From the NCBI RefSeq assembly GCF_001989995.2, contig NZ_JAHGUP010000054.1, forward strand, positions 1-64,000: DNA of 64,000 nt. Direction: 5' to 3'. Below the pieces are notes generated by a model. The model made no database searches. It saw only the letters and a program-made list of their open reading frames with translations, and was not told where the DNA came from. Position numbers and translations under genes: made by a program. This document shows, piece after piece, positions 17,900 to 27,057 of the stretch (position 1 is its first letter; every line of letters starts with the position of its first letter). This stretch comes from Vibrio anguillarum (GTDB lineage Bacteria > Pseudomonadota > Gammaproteobacteria > Enterobacterales > Vibrionaceae).

Positions 17900-19586
17900 G
17901 AGTAATGGCTTCCTTACGGGCAGTTTTTTTAACGATAGGGTTCATGGTACGGCGATGAGTTTGTAGGCGGCTGATCACAATCGCCAAGGTGAAAAAAATT
18001 AAAGGAAGTAGGGCTTGCCAAATGGCATAGATAGCGGTGACTCTGCGGTCAAAGCCACTCGAGAGCGCAACGGCTTCGGTAGTAATAGTAGCGATCCTTC
18101 CTGCGCCGAGCATCAAAGTCGGCAAATATTGCGCTAAGCTCACACTCATTCCAACCGCTGCCGCGTAAACGATGGCTGGCAAGAGTTGCGGCGTTTTAAT
18201 TTGCCAAAATACTTGCCACGGCGTTTTTCCTAAACTTAACGCTGCTTTAGTCAGGTTTTGATTGTAGCTTTTCCATGGACCATCCAAAGCAAGATAGACA
18301 AAAGGAAAGGCGAAAAATACATGTGACCATGTAACCCAAAGCCAATACTGATCGCTGGCTAAAAAGAGTGTGGCGATCTGCATGCCAAATAACAGTGAAA
18401 GCTGAGGAATGAGCATCGGCAAGGCGATCAAATAACTGGGTAAATGGCGCTGATATTTGAGCTTATACTCATGAGCGAGTAGAGATAACACCAGCGTAAT
18501 CACAGTGCTGAATAGCGCTAATTGTACGCTTTGATAAATGGTTGGTGCGATATTCAACCATTCGTTGTCCCAAAAACGGGTACTGAACTGGCTGGGCCAT
18601 AAATCTGGAAAGCGCCAACGTTGTGCAAAACTCCAAACCACCATTAAAGGCAACATCAGCAAAGATAAGGTAATAATGAATAAAAACAGTGATTTTCCTG
18701 GCAAGGAAAGCGCATAGCGGCCTGAGTATTGCCAGCGTTTGTAGTGTCGCGTCGAACACTTTTCGATGAAGAGAACGATCAATAACATGGCGCTGGCAAG
18801 TATAAACAACAGAACGGCGCCAGCGGCGGCGCGAGGAATTAAGGCTAAGTTAGGGTCACTAAACCACTGCCATACCAATACTGCAAACGTTGGTGGATTA
18901 TTGGGGCCTAAAATGAGCGCTAAATCGACAACGGATACGCCGTAGGCAATCACGGCAAAGAGGGCAAACCGCAGTTTATTTAACCACTGTGGGAAGATCA
19001 CTTTTAGCCATAGTTGGGGTTGAGAATAACCCAGCGAAGCCGCTGCTTGTTGCAGTTTATCAATGTTTAATTGCTGCAAAATGGGGATGCTCATCAGCAG
19101 TAAAAAAGGAACTTCTTTAAGTGCTAACGCTAAGGTTAATCCGACTGCGTAAGGGTTGCGTACTAAAAGTGAAGCGCCATCTCCCATGAATGAGGTTCCA
19201 AACAGATGATACAAAAGGCGATCCGTCATGCCGCTTGGCGAGAATAAAAAAGCAAAACCAATGGCAAAAGCGACGTGAGGCATAGCCAGTAGCGGTGACA
19301 AAGCGTTCTCTACTTTTGACCAGTGACGGCTGTGCCATAATGATTGCAATATCACAAAGCAGATCGCTGCGGCGAGATAGGTACTGATTAACGCAGAACC
19401 TATGCTAAGTAGTAGAGATTGCCCGACTCCCGACCATTGTAAGATGGCGATGTAGCCATCTAGAGAAAAGTGGTGCAAGCCAACGGGAGGAATATAGCCC
19501 AATGAGGAGAGTATGACCCCAAGTAGGCCGGGAACAACTGGGGCAATACAGATGACAATAATCAGCAAATAGCTTGCTCTAAACAT
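17865..19586 (-). CDS. ynjC: YnjC ABC transporter permease (fused double permease)
   Basis: Inner-membrane permease of 573 residues in which two copies of the six-helix unit are fused, as in ThiP and iron FbpB-type permeases. Two EAA-type loops are visible: QQAAASLGYSQPQLWLKVIFPQ in the first half and TKAALSLGKTPWQVFWQIKTPQ in the second. It begins with a hydrophobic segment at residues 3-25. It follows ynjB by 20 bases and overlaps ynjD by 35. Confidence 0.88.
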   Translation of the reverse strand: MFRASYLLIIVICIAPVVPGLLGVILSSLGYIPPVGLHHFSLDGYIAILQWSGVGQSLLLSIGSALISTYLAAAICFVILQSLWHSRHWSKVENALSPLLAMPHVAFAIGFAFLFSPSGMTDRLLYHLFGTSFMGDGASLLVRNPYAVGLTLALALKEVPFLLLMSIPILQQLNIDKLQQAAASLGYSQPQLWLKVIFPQWLNKLRFALFAVIAYGVSVVDLALILGPNNPPTFAVLVWQWFSDPNLALIPRAAAGAVLLFILASAMLLIVLFIEKCSTRHYKRWQYSGRYALSLPGKSLFLFIITLSLLMLPLMVVWSFAQRWRFPDLWPSQFSTRFWDNEWLNIAPTIYQSVQLALFSTVITLVLSLLAHEYKLKYQRHLPSYLIALPMLIPQLSLLFGMQIATLFLASDQYWLWVTWSHVFFAFPFVYLALDGPWKSYNQNLTKAALSLGKTPWQVFWQIKTPQLLPAIVYAAAVGMSVSLAQYLPTLMLGAGRIATITTEAVALSSGFDRRVTAIYAIWQALLPLIFFTLAIVISRLQTHRRTMNPIVKKTARKEAITHDVLPRKPRHP

Positions 19587-19606
19587 CGGGCTTTATCTCA
19601 GTCTCT

Positions 19607-20746
19607 TTAGTGGCCGTAGCGTTGTTGCCATTCGGCTTCAAGCGCCGTTTGCCAACTTGGATGTGGCTCGGCGATTGATTTAAACAGCTGAGTTTTCTTA
19701 GCGCTGCCACTTAAGAACTCATTTTGTAATACCGATGGATCTCCCCAAATGGAAAGATCTCCTTTACGAGATTGTGCTTCCGGACTGAGTAAGAAATTGA
19801 TCGCAACCAATGCGCCTTCTTTGGCGCTCGCATTCCAAGGAATGGCGAGAAAATGAATGTTAGAAAGAGCCCCTGTTTCAAACGCGTAGGAGCGGGTAGA
19901 GGCCGCTAGCGTTCCATTTGCTTGAGCGGAAAAAACAGCATTGGGGTTAAAGTTGATGGAAAGATCAAGCTGACCATCATCAAGCAATTGCAGCATTTGA
20001 GCGGAACCGCTGGGAAACTGCTTGCCTTGACGCCAGGCCACAGGATGAAATTCATCAAGATAGCGCCAAAGAGGTGCTGTCACTATGGCAAAATTTTGTT
20101 CATCCACAGGCTTAGACAGGGCAACATCGTTCTCTGTTAGTTCAATCAATAAGGCTTTAAGGAAACTGGTGCCATGAAACTCAGGAGGACGAGGGTAACT
20201 AACACGATTCGGAAACGCCTTTGCGTAGCTCAACATTTCTGAAAATGAACGGGGTGGGTTATTGAGCTTTTCCTGATCGTAAATAAACACCAGTTGTCCT
20301 ACACCCCAAGGCGCTTCAAGGCCAAGAGTCGGCTCTGAAAAATCTTGATCGATCGGCAGTGAGGAATCAACATATTGCCAGTTAGGTAAACGCTCCGTAA
20401 ATGGACCATACAGTAAACCATTACTTTTCATGGACTTAAAGTTTTCACCATTAATCCATACTAGATCGACACTGCCATTATTATTTTTAGCGGCCGCCTT
20501 TTCTGCAATAAGCCGTGTTGTTGTCTCGGCAATATCGGTCACTTTCACCTGTTTTAACTCGATACCGTAGCGATCTTGAAGCTCGTTGCCTGCCCAGCGA
20601 ATGTACTCATTAATCTCTTGGCTTCCTCCCCACGCGTGAAAGTAAACGGTTTGTCCTTTAGCTGCATCTGTGGTTTGTTGCCAAGTTTGCGCTGACGCGG
20701 AAAGTGCGAAGGCACACGTGCAGAGTAAGGTGATGAGCTTTTTCAT
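19607..20746 (-). CDS. ynjB: YnjB ABC transporter substrate-binding protein
   Basis: Periplasmic solute-binding protein of the YnjB family (SBP family 1, related to thiamine and iron binders), 379 residues. It has a cleavable signal peptide (MKKLITLLCTCAFALSASA, cut near residue 19). The mature protein starts QTWQQTTDAAKGQTVYFHAWGGS, followed by VDLVWINGENF in the usual binding-lobe position. First gene of ynjBCD-ynjF. The ligand is unknown; I saw no thiamine (THI-box) riboswitch in the 203 bases upstream, which argues mildly against thiamine. Confidence 0.85.
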   Translation of the reverse strand: MKKLITLLCTCAFALSASAQTWQQTTDAAKGQTVYFHAWGGSQEINEYIRWAGNELQDRYGIELKQVKVTDIAETTTRLIAEKAAAKNNNGSVDLVWINGENFKSMKSNGLLYGPFTERLPNWQYVDSSLPIDQDFSEPTLGLEAPWGVGQLVFIYDQEKLNNPPRSFSEMLSYAKAFPNRVSYPRPPEFHGTSFLKALLIELTENDVALSKPVDEQNFAIVTAPLWRYLDEFHPVAWRQGKQFPSGSAQMLQLLDDGQLDLSINFNPNAVFSAQANGTLAASTRSYAFETGALSNIHFLAIPWNASAKEGALVAINFLLSPEAQSRKGDLSIWGDPSVLQNEFLSGSAKKTQLFKSIAEPHPSWQTALEAEWQQRYGH

Positions 20747-20806
20747 AATTATCCTTAAAGATCGCTTTATTCAGTGACTTAGTGAATAGACCGGAGATAT
20801 TTCCAT

Positions 20807-20823
20807 GTTCATTCATTATGAAC
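20807..20823. promoter_or_regulatory. Small inverted repeat upstream of ynjB
   Basis: GTTCAT-TCATT-ATGAAC, a perfect 6+6 inverted repeat 61 bases before the ynjB start. It could be an operator for the ynj operon; I do not recognise the regulator. Confidence 0.3.
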
Positions 20824-20949
20824 GAAAAAAAACAAAAGATCTGAATTGGTGAGAAAAAGCAGAAGTCGCAGATAGGTGAATGATGTGTGAGGTGGTCTAC
20901 GGAAATGGCAGCCTGATGGAGAAGACTGCCATGAGAAGAATGACTGAAA

Positions 20950-21393
20950 TTAATTTACCCAATCACGTAAAGTAAAGGTGAGCGTGTGAACCTCATTTTT
21001 AAGCGTTAGGCTATCTTTAGTCAGATTGATCTCGCTCCAATCTGACAATGTTTGAGAAAACGCCTGCTCGGTATCCATGACATCACCGATATACATCATC
21101 ATGGTCATGCCCATTTTTTCGATGCGGAATTGGTTGTCTTTTAGCTCGGCTTGCCCAAAAAAGTTATTGCAACCTGCGTTACCGCTAGCCATCATCTTTT
21201 CGCCGATTTCTAATCGCGGTGCTTTTTGTTTGTCATTATTGACCACGTCCTTGCCATCAATTTGCACCAGTTGCCAATTGTGATGCTGCAAATCTTGAGC
21301 GGTAATGCTTTCTACATCACCATTACTTGCACAGGCACTCACCAATACAGGTAGAGAAATTGCGGCTAGCCATTTTTTTGAACTAAACTTCAT
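20950..21393 (-). CDS. META-domain lipoprotein (HslJ-like)
   Basis: Predicted envelope lipoprotein of 147 residues. The ATG at 21393 gives a lipoprotein signal with lipobox VSAC and Cys21; the longer frame to 21426 would add eleven residues. The mature part is a single META domain: HNWQLVQIDGK, a GNAGCNNFFG core, and MTMMMY. HslJ is the E. coli relative, associated with heat induction and novobiocin resistance; the molecular role is not known. It is monocistronic, with a hairpin at 20905-20932 (ATGGCAG/CTGCCAT) behind it. Confidence 0.8.
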   Translation of the reverse strand: MKFSSKKWLAAISLPVLVSACASNGDVESITAQDLQHHNWQLVQIDGKDVVNNDKQKAPRLEIGEKMMASGNAGCNNFFGQAELKDNQFRIEKMGMTMMMYIGDVMDTEQAFSQTLSDWSEINLTKDSLTLKNEVHTLTFTLRDWVN

Positions 21394-21558
21394 CGTATTA
21401 GACCCCAGAATTTGGAAAACGCGCACAGTATATAAAATTGAGTACTGTTTTTGTCAGTATAAGGTGATTGTTTTATATGCGTCACAGTTTACAATCAGGA
21501 AGTGACACACGTTACTCTTATGTGGCGGACATTAAATTGGAAAAATAATTGAGTAACC

Positions 21559-21810
21559 ATGGAGCAACTCGAATTTTTTAAAGTGCTGAGCCCTTGTATC
21601 GGTGTATGTTCAGTTGATGACAAAGGTTATTGCCAAGGCTGTATGCGTAAAAGGGAAGAGCGTTTTAACTGGCTCTCAATGACTGCTGCGCAGCAACTGC
21701 ATGTCATAAAATTATGCCAACAGCGCTATAAGCGGAAAAAACAGAAACAACAAGCGCAAAACAAAGCAGATTCCGAGCCAGAAACGAACCCGCAGCGCGA
21801 TCTGTTTTAA
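21559..21810 (+). CDS. DUF1289 family protein
   Basis: 83-residue cytoplasmic protein with the DUF1289 pattern: SPCIGVCSVDDKGYCQGCMRKREE and then ERFNWLSMT. Four cysteines in the first 35 residues (CxxxC...CxxC) look like a metal or Fe-S site. The C-terminal third is very basic and glutamine-rich (RYKRKKQKQQAQ). Function unknown. It converges with the small gene below, leaving only four bases between stops. Confidence 0.75.
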   Translation: MEQLEFFKVLSPCIGVCSVDDKGYCQGCMRKREERFNWLSMTAAQQLHVIKLCQQRYKRKKQKQQAQNKADSEPETNPQRDLF

Positions 21811-21814
21811 TCAA

Positions 21815-22024
21815 TTACTTCATTCCCCAAAAATCACTGACCCAACCACCAGCATGTTCATCAAAATGATTACCGTGAAAACGTTTATTCACATCGGGTT
21901 GTTCCATGTTGGGTTTTTCTGTTAGAAGCTGTTGAATATAGTTCGCCATTGGATCCGTACATTGGTGCCGCGTTACAACATCTTTTATCAGTTGTAATCG
22001 ATAAGTGGAACTTGCGCGTTTCAT
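21815..22024 (-). CDS. Small protein of unknown function, 69 residues
   Basis: Not recognised. The start is taken at the ATG at 22024; further in-frame codons reach 22054. The protein is polar, with a helical first half (KRASSTYRLQLIKDVVTRH) and an aromatic, histidine-rich tail (RFHGNHFDEHAGGWVSDFWGMK). No membrane segment or signal. The non-random ending and the tight convergence with the DUF1289 gene support a real gene. Codon usage resembles its neighbours. Confidence 0.5.
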   Translation of the reverse strand: MKRASSTYRLQLIKDVVTRHQCTDPMANYIQQLLTEKPNMEQPDVNKRFHGNHFDEHAGGWVSDFWGMK

Positions 22025-22323
22025 TTCTATAACCTCCATTGTTGTGGTAACCAATAGAAAAAATAGAAGCGATCCAGTACAGCGTCAATCAAAGATCTGC
22101 TTAAAATTTGCTCAATTTTATGATTAAAAATTAACCACCTGATTTGGCTCGATTAAAGCTTTTTAAGCCATAGAATCTATTTAAAGAGAGATCGCTCTCG
22201 AAATTTTGTGATTGCTTTTCAGTGTTGCAACCGAATGAGCGACCCCATCACATAAACATATTTATAAAATCAATAATATCCACTCTGTTTTAATGAGAGC
22301 CTGTTTATACGTATGAGTATGTT

Positions 22324-24240
22324 ATGAAACTAAAAATTGTTACTAGCGCAATACTTGCTTCTATTGCCGCTTCTTCTTTCGCTGCTGATGGCGATATTCA
22401 TCAAGTTACCATTCTTGGTACTTCCGATATTCACGGGCATTTTATGCCATGGGATTATGCTGCTGACAAACTGAATATGCAGGGGAGCCTAAGTCAAATC
22501 GCCACCAAGGTTAAACAGATACGAGAGCAAGATAAAAACGTTATTTTAGTGGATGCGGGAGATACGATTCAGGGAAACTTTGTTGAAACGTTTAAGCATG
22601 AAGCCGTAGACCCTATGATGCTCGGTTTTAATGAGATGAACTACGATGTTTGGGTACTGGGTAACCATGAGTTTGATTTTGGTTTATCGGTATTAAATCG
22701 CTCCCTGACTCAATTTAAAGGCCGAGCGTTAGCCGGGAATATTCAGAGGCCCGATGGCAATCCATTCTTACCCGCCGCAACAATTATTGAAAAAAATGGC
22801 GTCAAGATCGGTATTATTGGAATGGATACCCCGATGACACAAGTGTTTGCTGAAGGCACTAATCGCCTTGAAGGCATGAGCTTCACTAACCCAACACTTG
22901 AAGTAAAAAAAGTGATTGGGCAGATAAAAAATGGTGTCGATGCGATCGTTTTGGTTGCGCACATGGGGCTGGATAACGAAAACGACATCAAAGATACGGG
23001 CGTATCTGATATTGCCAATGCTAACCCAGAAATCGATGCCATTGTTGCTGGCCACATGCACACTAAAATTGATAAAGCGACGGTAAACGGTGTCATCATT
23101 ACCGAGCCTGATAAATATGGACGCGTTTTATCTCGAATCGATTTACAATTTGAAGAAAAGGATGGCAAATATACGCTCGTTCATAAAGACAGCTTCACTT
23201 ACCCTATGAAAGGTGTTGATTCTGATTCGAAAATGGAAACGCTGTACGCACCTTATCATCAACGCTTACGAGAAAACGCTAATCGCGAAATTGCGATACT
23301 TGACGGAGTCGACTTGGTTCCTGATGATGAAATACGCGGTATCCCTCAAGTGCATATTCAAGATACCGGCATCAGTGCGCTGTTTCAGGAAGCCAGTTTT
23401 TTCTACGCGCCAAAAGCAAACGTGATCGCACTGCAAATTGATAATGACCAAGCTCAACTTGATACTGGCCCAATCAAAGCAAAAGATATCGCGTTTAACT
23501 ATCAATATGCTGGTGGTGAAATTACGGTTTACCAAATGACGGGTAAAGAGCTGCGCACCTACATGGAATGGGCCGCTGGGTATTTCAATTCCGTCTTGCC
23601 AGGCGATGTGACTTATAGCTTTGATCCAAAGCGGCGCGCATCGAAATACTCAACCAATGATTTTTTTGCGGGTGTCACTTACACCATTGATCTTACTCAA
23701 CCTGCGGGTAAGCGAATTAAAGATCTGCGTTTTGCTGGTGGACAACCGATTGATGATACTAGTGATATTCGGTTGGGTATGAATAGTTACCGAATGGGGC
23801 ATTTGACGCAGAAAGGGGGTAGCCTTGAAGGGCGGTCATTCCCGATTATTTTTGACTCGGAAGCGGAATATGGCGAAGAGGAAGGAACTATTAGAAACCT
23901 AACGATCCGCTATCTCACCCAAGAAAAGCAAGGCCGCTACGAAGGGAAACCAATGCAACGTTGGAAGCTGGAAGGTTTGCAAGGGTATGAATCGGAACGT
24001 GCCACCGTGAAAGCTCTAATTAATAGTGGCCAAATTGATGTACCAAGTAGTGATGATGGGCGTTATAGCAATATCGCCTCGATCAATGTTAAAGCACTGC
24101 TTTTTACCAATAAGGCCGCGGCTGAAGAGGCGATCAATGCGCGTATTTTGCAAAGTAGCCAAGCTTCTGATGCTGAAAAACAGCGTATCAATCGAGATAT
24201 TGTATTGCTCAAGGCATTGAATGTTAATGTTTTAGATTAG
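22324..24240 (+). CDS. Periplasmic 5'-nucleotidase / cyclic-nucleotide phosphodiesterase
   Basis: Secreted metallophosphatase of 638 residues that should release phosphate and nucleosides from extracellular nucleotides. It has a signal peptide (MKLKIVTSAILASIAASSFA). The calcineurin-like domain is at about 25-270, with metal ligands in GTSDIHGHF, DAGDTIQGN, LGNHEFDFG, VAHMG and AGHMHTK. A C-terminal 5'-nucleotidase domain at about 325-560 has AFNYQYAGGEITVYQMTGKELR. It resembles the CpdB/YfkN class of bifunctional 2',3'-cyclic phosphodiesterase/3'-nucleotidases as well as UshA; the exact substrate is open. No PHO-box was recognised in the 299 bases upstream. Confidence 0.82.
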   Translation: MKLKIVTSAILASIAASSFAADGDIHQVTILGTSDIHGHFMPWDYAADKLNMQGSLSQIATKVKQIREQDKNVILVDAGDTIQGNFVETFKHEAVDPMMLGFNEMNYDVWVLGNHEFDFGLSVLNRSLTQFKGRALAGNIQRPDGNPFLPAATIIEKNGVKIGIIGMDTPMTQVFAEGTNRLEGMSFTNPTLEVKKVIGQIKNGVDAIVLVAHMGLDNENDIKDTGVSDIANANPEIDAIVAGHMHTKIDKATVNGVIITEPDKYGRVLSRIDLQFEEKDGKYTLVHKDSFTYPMKGVDSDSKMETLYAPYHQRLRENANREIAILDGVDLVPDDEIRGIPQVHIQDTGISALFQEASFFYAPKANVIALQIDNDQAQLDTGPIKAKDIAFNYQYAGGEITVYQMTGKELRTYMEWAAGYFNSVLPGDVTYSFDPKRRASKYSTNDFFAGVTYTIDLTQPAGKRIKDLRFAGGQPIDDTSDIRLGMNSYRMGHLTQKGGSLEGRSFPIIFDSEAEYGEEEGTIRNLTIRYLTQEKQGRYEGKPMQRWKLEGLQGYESERATVKALINSGQIDVPSSDDGRYSNIASINVKALLFTNKAAAEEAINARILQSSQASDAEKQRINRDIVLLKALNVNVLD

Positions 24241-24264
24241 CTAAAGTTTTAAATTAACGGTTAA

Positions 24265-24287
24265 GGCTCTGGCCAAAAGTCAGAGCC
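24265..24287. terminator. Hairpin between metallophosphatase and LysE genes
   Basis: GGCTCTG/CAGAGCC stem with a nine-base loop between convergent stops. Weak T-runs on both sides; probably a shared terminator. Confidence 0.5.
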
Positions 24288-24301
24288 TACTACTTTAACG
24301 A

Positions 24302-24922
24302 CTAACTCATCAATAACCAGAATCCAACGCCTATCATCAATGAGCCTGAAATACGGTTCATTAGACGCACATTTTTTGAATGCCCTAGAGCTCGTTTTAA
24401 CCCTTTGCCACCTGTTGCGTAAAGTGTCATGCAGACAAATTCCGAGACCATAATAATGGACACCAGCAGTAATAGTTGAGGTGCAAGTGGTGCTTCACTA
24501 TTAATAAAAGGCGGAAGTAGGGAGACCATAAACGCCCAGCCTTTAGGGTTAGCAATCGCGGTCACAAAACCTTGCACGACAAGATCCCAGTCTTTGTTAT
24601 GGGGAGTGACCTGTGAGTCGCTACTGAGGGCGAGCTTGCCTTTTGATCGCCACATCTGAATGCCTATATAGCCAAGGTAGATGGCACCGATGGTTTTGAA
24701 TCCGGTAAAGAGCCAAGGGTAATTGAGCATAATCGAAGCCATCCCCAAAACGGCTGCGATGGAAACGAACGCCACACCGACGATCTCTCCCATCATCATC
24801 CATAAAGTTCGGCGATAACCAATACTCATCCCAAGACTCAGTGCCAATGTCATGCACATACCTGGAGTAATCGAAACAAAAAAGAATGTTGGTATAAATG
24901 CCAGAAGTAAAGTACTGCTCAT
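24302..24922 (-). CDS. LysE/RhtB family amino-acid exporter
   Basis: Inner-membrane protein of 206 residues with about six helices, of the LysE/RhtB superfamily that exports amino acids such as homoserine, threonine or leucine. The family start ITPGMCMTLALSLGMSIGYRRTLWMMMGE is clear, followed by IGAIYLGYIGIQMWRS and ANPKGWAFMVSLLPPFI. The substrate cannot be told. Monocistronic. Confidence 0.85.
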   Translation of the reverse strand: MSSTLLLAFIPTFFFVSITPGMCMTLALSLGMSIGYRRTLWMMMGEIVGVAFVSIAAVLGMASIMLNYPWLFTGFKTIGAIYLGYIGIQMWRSKGKLALSSDSQVTPHNKDWDLVVQGFVTAIANPKGWAFMVSLLPPFINSEAPLAPQLLLLVSIIMVSEFVCMTLYATGGKGLKRALGHSKNVRLMNRISGSLMIGVGFWLLMS

Positions 24923-25083
24923 TAATCAATCCGTGTTGAGAGACAAGAGCTCTAGCATACACATTAATTACAATCTTCACTATTTCACTTTGCTGTGCAA
25001 TTGACGACAGTGCTACTTACGGATTGAAACCAATAAAGATGACCGTTTGGGATGATGAAGCATAGATAGGATGCACAGAGATG

Positions 25084-25106
25084 AAAAAAGCCGCATTGCT
25101 GCAGCT
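25084..25106 (-). terminator. Terminator after the DEAD-box helicase
   Basis: On the minus strand AGCTGC-AGCAAT-GCGGCT, a 6-bp stem with one G-U pair, is followed by a TTTTTT run. It lies 17 bases after the helicase stop. Confidence 0.6.
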
Positions 25107-25122
25107 CTTTCGTTGTTATGGC

Positions 25123-26409
25123 TTACTTCTTACGATTTTTTAGTCGATTCATCATGTTCAAACGACGTTCTGCTGAGGCTTGATCCGGCTTTTCGTCATT
25201 TGGGTTGTTACGACGGCCTTGGCGATCTTTGTACGCCGCTTTTGTGTGAAGTTTTTCAATGTAGGCATCACGCTGTTTAGGTTCATAACCTGGCTGCTCA
25301 ACACGGCGGATGCGTTGCTGGATAAGGTTTTCAACCTGAACAACAGTCAACTCTTCTTCGCGGCTGACAAATGAGACAGCATGTCCCTGTTTGCCAGCAC
25401 GACCAGTACGACCTATGCGGTGTACATAATCTTCGGCGAGAAATGGCATGTCATAGTTAACCACGTGCGGCAGGTCGACGATATCTAAACCACGTGCAGC
25501 CACATCGGTCGCAACCATGACACGCACTTTGCCTTCTTTAAATTCTTCAAGAGCGCGTCGACGTGCACTTTGTGCTTTATCGCCATGACATAGCACGGCC
25601 TTGATGCCATCCAATTTCAGCTCTTTAACCACTTCATTAGCCGTCTCTTTATAGTTCACAAACACTAAGACTTGTTGCCAATTTTTGCGGCCAATCAGCT
25701 CAGACAGCAGTTCCGTTTTACGCTCTTGATCGACAGGGTAAACCACATGTGCCACTGTTGCGGCCGTGGTATTGGCACGATCAGCATTAATGCGTTTGGG
25801 TTTGCGTAAAATATCGCCCGCCAGTTGGTTAAGCTGAGTGGATGTAGTGGCCGAGAACATCATGATTTGCGGTGAGGTTTCTACTTCAAGCATGATTTTA
25901 CGCACGGGATTGATGAATCCCATATCTAAAATTCGATCTGCTTCGTCGAAAACCAAAAACTCAAGGTTGGCGAGTGAAACATTACCTTCACTTAAATGTT
26001 CTTCTAATCGGCCAGGGGTCGCGACCAAAATGTCCACACCCATTTCAAGCTGACGAACTTGAGAAGACATTTTATTTCCACCGTAAACAGCAGCGACACT
26101 GAGTTTGGTGTACTTGACGTAGTCTTTAATGTTCTGGGCAATTTGTGCCACTAATTCTCGCGTGGGTGCCAAAATTAAGCCTCGCGCTGTTTTAGGCGAA
26201 GGTTGCTTGCCGCTATCTAACAGATGTTGAATAACGGGCAGTGCGAATGCTGCGGTTTTGCCTGTGCCAGTTTGCGCCGTTGCAAAAATATCATGCCCTT
26301 TACGAGCCTCGGGAATGGCTTGTCGCTGAATGGGGGTAAGTTTTTCATAGCCGCATTCAGTAAGCGCTTTAACAAGTTCAGGTGCAAAACCTTGAGATGA
26401 AAATGACAT
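25123..26409 (-). CDS. rhlE: DEAD-box RNA helicase, RhlE-like
   Basis: ATP-dependent RNA helicase of 428 residues, probably acting in ribosome assembly or RNA decay. The DEAD-box motifs occur in order: Q motif (GYEKLTPIQRQAIP), I (AQTGTGKT), Ia (PTRELVAQI), Ib (TPGRL), II (DEAD), III (SATT), IV (VFVNYKETAN), V (ATDVAARGLDI) and VI (HRIGRTGRAG). The C-terminal tail is short and basic with RRNNPNDEK and ends NRLKNRKK. It resembles RhlE more than DeaD or SrmB because it lacks their long C-terminal domains. A CRP-like site lies 67 bases upstream. Confidence 0.85.
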   Translation of the reverse strand: MSFSSQGFAPELVKALTECGYEKLTPIQRQAIPEARKGHDIFATAQTGTGKTAAFALPVIQHLLDSGKQPSPKTARGLILAPTRELVAQIAQNIKDYVKYTKLSVAAVYGGNKMSSQVRQLEMGVDILVATPGRLEEHLSEGNVSLANLEFLVFDEADRILDMGFINPVRKIMLEVETSPQIMMFSATTSTQLNQLAGDILRKPKRINADRANTTAATVAHVVYPVDQERKTELLSELIGRKNWQQVLVFVNYKETANEVVKELKLDGIKAVLCHGDKAQSARRRALEEFKEGKVRVMVATDVAARGLDIVDLPHVVNYDMPFLAEDYVHRIGRTGRAGKQGHAVSFVSREEELTVVQVENLIQQRIRRVEQPGYEPKQRDAYIEKLHTKAAYKDRQGRRNNPNDEKPDQASAERRLNMMNRLKNRKK

Positions 26410-26475
26410 TTAACGGGTTCCTTAAGCAGACAGCCTACAGTTCTTAATTTTAGCCGTGCACTATATAGGATTTAG

Positions 26476-26491
26476 AGTGATTTATCTCACG
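26476..26491. promoter_or_regulatory. CRP-like operator between helicase and PilZ genes
   Basis: AGTGATTTATCTCACG contains the perfect core GTGA-N6-TCAC; only the outermost bases differ from TGTGA-N6-TCACA. It lies in the 290-bp divergent region 26410-26699, 67 bases before the helicase start and about 210 before the PilZ start, which favours the helicase as target. The rest of that region holds a small imperfect hairpin at 26642-26663. Confidence 0.45.
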
Positions 26492-26699
26492 TTTATCGTG
26501 ATCAGTGATAAATTTCCTACATTATTGACCAATTGTATTTGAGTTCACAAATGAGATGAATTGGTGATTCATAGCGGTTGCCTATCTTTCTATTATGTTT
26601 TTACTTCAGAAGCCGATAATAAATGGTAGACTCTCAACACTTGCGTAGCATCATGATGACGCAGAAGTAATTAACCTTGATAAAGGATGCATAGACGCC

Positions 26700-27056
26700 A
26701 TGGACAATGCAGATTTTGTACAGAAACGGCAATATTACCGCTTAAAGTATCCAAAGCGGGCAAGACCTACCGTAAAAATTGATGATCAGCTATTCCATGT
26801 CTGTGAAATATCAGAGCAAGGCATTCGTATTTCAATGCCGAGAGTGACTACTTTATATTGTGGTCTATCGATGTCTGGTACGGTGCAGCTACGCAGCAAT
26901 AATACAGTCAAAATTGCAGGTCAAGTACTGCGCTTTCAACAAGATGAAGTCGTGGTTCAACTATCCAATGGTCCTGCTTTTAAGCACATGGTTGAAGAAC
27001 AGCGTTATATTCGCCAAAGATACCCGTCTTACTTCTCGTCTTTACGTTCTGCTTAA
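26700..27056 (+). CDS. PilZ-domain protein, likely c-di-GMP binding
   Basis: 118-residue soluble protein made of a single PilZ domain. The c-di-GMP site pattern RxxxR...(D/N)xSxxG is present as QYYRLKYPKRARP followed by EISEQGIRI, with Glu at the usual Asp/Asn position. The rest has the beta-barrel pattern VQLRSNNTVKIAGQVLRF and a helical tail (EEQRYIRQRYPSYF). The known role of the family is to read c-di-GMP and modulate motility, biofilm or a partner. Stand-alone gene; its stop is one base from the stop of the convergent next gene. Confidence 0.82.
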   Translation: MDNADFVQKRQYYRLKYPKRARPTVKIDDQLFHVCEISEQGIRISMPRVTTLYCGLSMSGTVQLRSNNTVKIAGQVLRFQQDEVVVQLSNGPAFKHMVEEQRYIRQRYPSYFSSLRSA

Positions 27057-27057
27057 A

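Noticed and set aside
20747..20949. Possible thiamine riboswitch upstream of ynjB
   Set aside because: No THI-box core (CTGAGA) and no suitable helices are visible on the minus strand.
22743..23168. 141-codon frame opposite the metallophosphatase
   Set aside because: Antisense to a well-conserved catalytic domain with Ser/Thr/Ile bias; no start signal.
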